A stretch of 64,000 nucleotides of DNA, taken from Sweltsa coloradensis (taxonomy: Eukaryota; Arthropoda; Insecta; Plecoptera; Chloroperlidae). Of this stretch, positions 12,301 through 21,300 are shown piece after piece. The notes beneath the pieces are model-generated. The model was not told the origin of the DNA and ran no database searches. It worked only from the letters and a program-made list of their open reading frames with translations. Position numbers and translations under genes: made by a program. Position 1 is the stretch's first letter, and every line of letters starts with the position of its first letter. The stretch covers positions 1,116,001 to 1,180,000 of the forward strand of contig JAMZAV010000358.1 of assembly GCA_024449915.1 (NCBI GenBank), written 5' to 3'.

Positions 12301-15300
12301 CTTCCGTAATTGTAATTATTATACCAATTACTACTAACTTCGTAGCTAGATCAGATTCAAAGTTGCTATTTTCATGGATTAAAGTCGAGACTATTTCAGA
12401 AGCTAAAAACCTCTGCCCAAAATGTGATTTTAACCTGAGACCTAAATTTGAAGCAGAGATAAAACTAAAAGGCCAATGAGCAACAAGATGTTTACAGATA
12501 TTGGACTACTCAGTACAAAACATTCTAGGATGGTAGGAGCTAACTTTGTCTTTAGTTTAAATAGTATTAAAGCAGCCTACTTTAAAAACTAAGGAGAAAC
12601 TGTTTATGTTTCCAATTTTTAACCATTGTCAGTTGCAAAAACATAACAAAAACAATTTCAAACACAATGGCATGGCACATGTACAAAGGGAATCCTGTCT
12701 CTATGGGATAACACAACAACATATGGTGGCCGAATAGACCGAATGTGGGAATATGAAAAGAAGAATTTTTAAATTTTTAAAATGTACACATAGGCCTAAT
12801 TATTAATTATTATGAATGTTGTTCATACATTATTAATGAATTTTTAATATCAATGCTTATATCAAAATCTTCAAGTGACATATCAATAGTTAAAACTTTT
12901 GTCAAGCTTATAGCTCATCCTTTTTTTTATCCAATACCAGAAACTTGTACATTGTACATTGTTCTCCGCCGAGCGGCTAGGGGTGAAAATGCAAGATCGT
13001 TTCCTGTCAGGGGCACACTTTGGCGGTCTTGCTTCACCCCCTTTTACGAACAGCACGTGGTGTTCCCAAGTGGTCACCCACTCAAGTACTGACCATGCCC
13101 AATGTTGCTTAACTTCGGTGATCTATCGAGAACCGGTGTATTCAACATGGAAATGCTGTTGGCATCCTTAGATGTTAGTCTAGTTTTTTAAAGGAGAGAG
13201 TAAACCAATACCCAGTAAGTAATTTAGAGGCTCTTACCCAAGTCCCACTTGTGGAACTTCTGGTACATCGCGATGGCCTTGTCGATCTGGTTCTGTTCGA
13301 GGTAGACGGCCTCGGCGACGTTTGCCTGGTGATTCAGGATGGCCAACCTTGCCCACACTTCCGGGCAGGACATTCCGTCGACACCTGCACAACAGCGAGG
13401 CAAATCAAGAGGTGCTTTCAACAACACTTGAAGTACAAGGACAGTGACTCGACCACAGTCATCCGCAATTTAACCCATTTAGTCTCCCGTTTTGAACACC
13501 ACTGATACATTGATAAAGTAGCCAAATTAAATATCATTTACACATTAAATATTATAAGTAACATAATTTAAAATTGAAATCAGTATTAAACTATTGTAAT
13601 TAATTTTGCCTAGAATTAATCATGTTAATTTACTTGGATTTCCAACCCAAAAATAATTATTAAAGAGAGAAATTAATATTAAAAAAATACCAAAATATAA
13701 CTATCATTCCCACTAAATGCTACATCATGGGGGAATATGATAAAACCAACATTCTTAGACCGGGAGATTCATCAATAAAAACACAACGCGAACAAAAACC
13801 ACAGTAATATATCACTAACACTTACCAAAAGTGCGTACATTTTCAAAAGCACTTTATTCTATTCCTCAGATGCAAGAAACATGTTCTGGGAATTGTATTA
13901 GGGTTGTGATTTATTAATTAGTATGACAGTTTATGTATTATATTTACAGGCATAATATATATACTTATCAAAAAATTACGAAGGGTATGTATACGTATCA
14001 TGTATGATGTACGTGTCGTCATGTAGGTTGGCAAATAAACCACTCTACTTGCCATGAGTCTTGGTGAACTCCTGAGCTATGGCCCTTGTCTTCTTGAGGT
14101 GGAAAGCCTTGGAGACGTCCCCTAGCGCAGCGTAGCACCTCTCCGCTATCTCCAGCCGGTTCAACCCTAGGGATATGGTGGCCAGGTTACCCCACATCCC
14201 CTCCGCCTCGGGCTTGTTACCCAGGGTCTCGAGGAACGAGATAGCGCGGCCAAAGTCCTTGTCATGGATCGCTGTTCCAAACTCAACGAGTCCTTCGTCT
14301 AGTTCGTAGCCGAGCTGGTGGAAGCCTTCTTGTACCACCACCTGGGACCATAATACATGTATGTACCAGCACATGGGAACATAATATCTGTATGTACCAC
14401 CACCGCATGGGAACATAATACATGTATGTACCAACACATGAGAACATAATATCTGTATGTACCACCACCACATGGGAACATAATAACTGTATGTACCAGC
14501 AGCTTGGAACATACCTGCAGGAGAGAGGGGATATATCATGAACAATGTGGAGGGGGGTGTATAGTTGTCAAATGTTGATGGTAAGTCTCACCTCTGTTTT
14601 ACCATCCGCCCGTACCACGTCCACGATATCTCCCTTGATGTTGAAGAGAGTGACCTGATCGGGCGAGTCTATGTTATACCAGACGCACAGGTCACTCCTT
14701 GCCTGAGCGACAACAACGTCACTGCTTGGCACCCACTGAAACAACAAGCACACGTGTCATGTTGGATCCAACCAGAACGTTTGGAACTAGAATAACTTAA
14801 CTTATTAAATTACATAGGACATACAGGCCTATATAAATTCACAGAAGTCTTGTGGATAACATTTTTTAAAAAGATTTGATCTGGGAAATTTAAAAAGAAC
14901 TCAAGCTAGGAGAAACAAATGTTTAGAAGTGTCTGTGTGTGAACATTGCATCAAGTAAATCATGCAATGCAGATACTCGTACAAATGAGACAGTGAAACG
15001 AGTTGACTGGCTTGGAAAGAGTAGAGAACACCAAACACACTCTCAGTACAGGACAAGACATGTCCCACCCACCTGTACGAAGGTACAGAAGTCCAGCAGC
15101 GTAGTCTTCTGGTTCTTGGCGACGTCAAAGAGGGTCAGTTTCATGGTTCTGTCGCGATACAACAACTTCTGTCCAGTCTCGTTCAGCTCAAGCCAGTCGA
15201 TCTTGTAGTCGTGAGTTACCTGGGATATCGCGCTTCCGTACATCAGGTCCACTGGACACAACAAACTACAGGTTATATTTACACATTCATCACATGGTGC

Positions 15301-18300
15301 ACATTAAACACAAGGCGGGAGCCAATATTCAGCAGCTTTGTAATTGCTGGCAAGCAGAGTCATCTTTGCTGACTTTGCCACAAGCAATTCGATAGGCAGC
15401 TCAAAAAGCAGATTGACAACTTGAATATTCTAAATAATGTTGTTTTTGTAATAAATAATTACATATTTGTTAGTTAAATCATTGCATTGTATTGTAATAA
15501 TTTAAAAGAAATGATATGTGATAGCACTGTCACTTTGATCACAAAATCCAGAAGTTTAATTGTATGTTTAACTTTTATTATACAGTTGAAAGTAAAAACC
15601 ACAAGGAACTAAAATATGTCTATACTAGTAAAGATGATTTTGTTACTTAAAATGAGGTTTACCAAGAAAAATCAGCTTAAAGAAACCACAAAATAAATTA
15701 GATGTACGTATTGGTTATTTTATTTTGGTATAAAGACGCTTTTTGCAACGACTTTCAGCCGTAGTTCCAAGCGTTGTACAGTCACCTATGGCGATGGTCT
15801 TGAGGTCCAACAGGTAGGCCAGCTTCTTGTTCTCCTCGGCCGCGTTCTGCCTGCGCTCGTTGAGCCTCACGCTGATCAGATGAGGGTTCATGAACTCGGT
15901 ACGAACAGAGCCGAGCACCTCGTTGGCACCGTACTCGACCAGGCTCAGCTCGCCGGCGTTGAAGATGAGGCAGACGCTCTCGTGGTCCAGGTAGAACTTC
16001 TCGTTCTGGCCAGAGTCCACCCACACAACCTACGAGCAAGGACATTCTGTCACACACGCACACACACAGACGCTCTCGTGGTCCAGGTAGAACTTCTCGT
16101 TCTGGCCAGAGTCCACCCACACAACCTACGAGCATGGACATTCTGTCGGGCATTCTTTTAAATAGGCATGCAAACCATAATCAATATAATCGTTCGATAA
16201 GTACCGGTAATAAAGAAAATATTACCAAATTGCATGTTCCTGGAAAAACTTGTCCAAAGTTTGTAATATAATGTTTCCTCGACTTATGCAGACCACCACA
16301 TCAATGCTAGGCCTATTCATTTTTTTTCATTTTTCATTTTTTTTAATGATAATCATTTTACATTTCCCCATTACATTTACATAGGGTCAATATTTCACAA
16401 TATCAATAAGTATTTTGACAACAAATAGGGCTAAAATACATTTTGACTTTTTGTTAAATTGAAATTAGATTATATATATATATTAAAATGGTCCCAACGT
16501 AAAAATGCAGGTGGCTCAAAATTGTTTTCCCAACAAAACAACTTTGTCAATTCTATTCACGCTAGCTCAGCGTGGATCTTGACACCGAGGAACTCTGTGA
16601 TCTAGCACAGATAATTTTTGCTTGCGTTGGTAGAAGATAGGCCCTATTTCTCTTTCATACACAAAGGCAACATTCCTTTTACCGCGCATTCATTCTACCC
16701 CCACCACTTCCAAGCATCTGCATTCTTTCGTTGGAGCAAGTATAGTACTTAGTGACTACACCAGGGATCGAACCCGGGACCTTAACTGTCCGGGCTATGC
16801 TCTTACCAACTGACATTAATTTAATTCTGTCTAATTCTTGGTCTGTTTATACATTGATTTATATATTTAAATATTTTATTATACATTGACAGCTGCTAAG
16901 GTTCTGGGTTCAATCCCCAGAGTAGTCACTTTTTAATTTCTGTCTAAAGTACTAACATATCATCATCATGTTAAGTGGGGGTGTGGATAACATCATAGTC
17001 GCCTACTAATACTATAAAATCAAAGTTAAACATATATAAATATAATAAATAATAATATCATACACCCGGTTCCAACATGGGAGCTAAATTAAATTTATTA
17101 CCAAACAATAGGGTTGGGATTCGATTAAAAATTCAAAATCAACTTCAAACCAATAATTTCAACATCACATCGGAAAAAATTTGACATTTAAATTATTTTC
17201 AACATCAAACTTTAAACATAAAATAGAAAAAATTTGTTTTGATTTTTTTTTAATGGAAAAATACGTAATGTAATGATGCAAAAAGTAAAATATATAATAT
17301 AATTTCTACATGGTTTCAAAAGCGATTTCCCTGAAGGGCCCATTTTAAAATCGATGTCGAATTGAAAGTCAATTTTTGCATTGACATCGTTGTCGAATTG
17401 AATAATCGATGACAAGTCCCAACCCTACCAAACAAACTAAACTATAGATATCAGTTTCCGCTTACCTCGCTAAGCAAGTTCTTATGGAGGTCTCCCAGCA
17501 AGATGGTCTCCGGGGTGCGTGCAATCAGGTAGCGGTCCTTGCCCATGATCTGCACGTCGTCTATCTCGTAGCCGAACTGTGACTTGAGAATCACCCCGTG
17601 CGCGCCGGCCGCCAGCGGTTTAACCAGGACTTGACTCGGGCCCACGAACGTCAGTTCGAACTTGTCCTTCCACATCAGTCGCCTGGGGGAACCAAAGAGA
17701 TTAGTACAATCACCATGTCGTGTTCTTGTATGTAAACTTTGTGGGAGTGGTATACATCCTCAACATCTATTCACCTGTAGGCCTACAATGTTGAAAGACC
17801 ACTATGAAGGGCATGGATATAAAGGAACATAAGTCCTACCTTAGTTGGTAGTCAAGACACATGATGGCATGAATATGGCAATGTGGTCATAGGAGAAGAC
17901 GAAGAGAAGATGTCTCGTTAAGATCAAAGAGTTAAATCTTTGCTACTTTTACTTTATAACAATTGTAAGAACAAGGTTGTTTTTATCACTGCATCAAAGT
18001 CAACTTAAACTCATCCGATTTGGTAAAAGATTATGTGGTTTTGTGTTTCCTCTACAATTCAAAGTTAACTTAAAAGTGGTGGTGCTATTATTAGTACCTA
18101 GTATTGAAAGTGCACATTAAAACAATTAAAAGAACTGAAAACTGAATGGCATACAATCATAGACTTTTATTTCCCCTACAATTCAAAGTTTACTTAAAAA
18201 TCACCCATCTCAAACTGTGAGGAAGTCAGACCAAACGGCTACTCCAATCTTCATGAAACTTTATGGGGACTTTTAAATCACTGAACTTGGAAATATTATT

Positions 18301-21300
18301 ATTTTAGGAACAATCGAAGAAATATTTCTCATAGAAATCGTACTTTTAGGGCAACGATATTCAACCATAAAAGCTCATCCATCAACGCGACTGGAAAAAG
18401 CATTAGTAAGTATACCATAGTATGCCCCCTTACTTGAGAACAGACTCGAACAGCTCCACAGCTCCGCAAAGAGTCCCGCACACAACGCGCGAACCGTCGC
18501 GCTTCCAGGCCAGCGCAGATATTGTGTACGCGTTCTTGATCTCCTTGGACGTATTCTCTTCCCACTTCTTCTTGCTGGGCTTCCAGCTGTAGACACGGAG
18601 TCTGCAACAGTAAGGGCACGACGTTAGTACGCAGTGTTCATGTATTCCACAGAGACAAAACAACATGCATACATCATCACAAACAGTCTGTTTCCCTCTA
18701 GGACGACCTACATGTTGGTGACATAGTCATCATCTACCTATGACCTGCATAGGCTAATGATTAAAATACCAAAGGGCCCAATTATTAGTTATTTTTATTA
18801 ATTTTAGCAGTCACTTTAAAATAGCATTTTCATAGTAATACCTACATAGTTGTAGGCCTACATTTTATTTTTCAAAACAAATTTAGGACCTATGCCTTCT
18901 TCATAAAAGTTGACTTTGCACTCAGTATTTCATAGTATTTTGTAGCATTTTTTTTTTTACCCCAGTCACAACTTTGTCTCGTTTCCTTGAATTATGGCTT
19001 TGAATTCCGCGTTTTTCTATTTTCCAAAATATGCTACCAAGTCAAAATTAGTGAATGGCTTTGACCTGGCTATTTTAGAAAATCAAAAATATTTTTTTCA
19101 AATTTTTCTGATCCGGTAGGCCTACACGGCAAATATAGCCACCTCAAAATAATTTCCAACTTCAATTCGCCAAGGCACACCATTCAACGTAGGTGTTGTG
19201 TTTTTGTGACATTAATGTTCAACTCGTTTTCTATAGGCTGACTGAGAGAAAAAAGATTTTGGTAAAAGTGAAGGGTTACTCAGCGATGTTTTTAATCCGT
19301 TTTTTGTTGAATAATCACTAGAACAACCACAACAGAGTAATTTTAAATGATTTTTCAACAGGCGCACACAAGTGTTTACAAAATAAAACACAAAACAACA
19401 TACACTAACAACACTTAGCAAACAGCCACCATCATCTCCACCGACCTCCACACGTCGCCATCTTCGAACTCAAATCCAGCCTAAACCAGTGCTTATCAAC
19501 TTATGAGATAAAAAATGAAATTCGATGCACAACTGAATCGTTGCCCCCCAACCCCCACCGGGGCTCTGCCCCTGGACCCCAACTCATACCCAACAACAAA
19601 ACCACAAACACACCTCATTCCAAGGAATCGCTACTCAGGAAAACCAGTCAATCCCATAAAAATTACAAAGGCTTTAGTTGCCAGCACTGCGATACGTCAT
19701 TACTCCAACTCGCCGTCGCTCCAGTCGACATACAACACAATCTCTCACAACGTAAACATAACCATTATGTCAATCACAACAAACCTTCCAAATGACCAAA
19801 AAACATACTCAAATCAACGTGCGCCAACTTAAATCACTCCACAAACCATGTAGGCCTAAGTAACATCGCTCAATCATTTAAATTACCTTCCAAAGTAATT
19901 CCGGTCCGCTGAGTGATTCTGCATAATTACCAAGATTTTTTTTAACAATTGTCTTTCCTGCGAATTTTTTTGTTTGGCGGTACAAATCGGTAAAAAATAC
20001 CGCCAAACGAAAAAATTCACAGGAAAGACAATTGTTAAAATAAATCTTTTTTCTCTCAGTCAGTCCATAGAAAAACAGTTGAAAATTAATGTCACAAAAA
20101 CACAACATCCTACGTTGAATGATGTGCCTTGGCGAATTGAAGTTTGAAATTATTTTGAGATGGCTATATTGGCCGTGTACCGGATCAGAAAAATTTGAAA
20201 AAAATATTTTTGATTTTCTAAAATAGCCAGGTTTGAAAACCATTAACTATGTTTTGACTTGGTAGAATATTTTGGAAAATAGAAAAACGCGGTCGAATAG
20301 CCTTAATCTTATTTATAAATGTGACTACTTGATACAAAAAGTAAGAATACACAGGTCTACCCTAGATGTTAAATTATGGAAACAGGCATTGGACCAATCT
20401 TGGTTTTAGTAATAGTAAACAATATAGGCCTACGAAGTGATTTGTAGCATTTTCAAACAAGCTATAGGCCTATTTGACTGATAGCCTATATTATCATCAT
20501 CTAAGCCCCAGTATAAAATGACATCATTATTTATCTCCAATATTAAACGTGTTTAAGTTTAACCGCACGAAGTCACCTGTTCCATCCCGCTACAACAACC
20601 GCCTGGCCGCTGGGGCTGCAGCACGCGGTGGTAAAGTCCTTCTCGGTCTGGTCCCGGAAGTAGTCAAAAGATTGCGCCACCTGCCCGTCCTTGTAAACCG
20701 TGACCCTTTTGTTGGATCCAGCGGCGATGATGTGACCGGTCGGCCAAGCCAAGACGTACGGCGCCGTGGAGTGGGTGCACACTCGACCCTGCGCAGAATG
20801 TCATGTTTCAACAAGGGATTCATTATGAACATTTGCAATCGTTGCAAAAAAAATGATCTATAATTTTTGGTTAGCAGACAGCAAGTCAGCCTCCAAAAAG
20901 GTGTAGGTATTAAAATCAAATCCAAAAAATTAATATATTAATATGCTTATTTAGGCCTAGATGTAATGTAGCCTACCAGCCTACGTACATCTAATGTGCT
21001 GAATTGATATTGATATTTATTAGCTAGATCTGTTTTGCACTCATGTGCCAACACAAGTATATACATAGGCCTAGTAGGTTAGGTTCTTTACTTACCGGTT
21101 TTTCCATAACAATATCTTCAGTAACATAGTAGCGTACAATTGAGCCATCTGCATGTCCTGATAAGAATCCAGTCCCACGATGGTTCGATGCCATCGAAAC
21201 AACATAGGAGTTGGAAGAGTACAAGGCATGTGTTTTGCTGCTCTTTATATGAGCTGAGCGCACATTTCCGTCAGACAACCCTAAAATGATGGGGCCTTCT

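Noticed and set aside
14045..14050. GT donor GGCAA|gtagag for IFT172 exon 8
   Set aside because: It leaves two bases and breaks the frame with exon 9; the GC donor fits.
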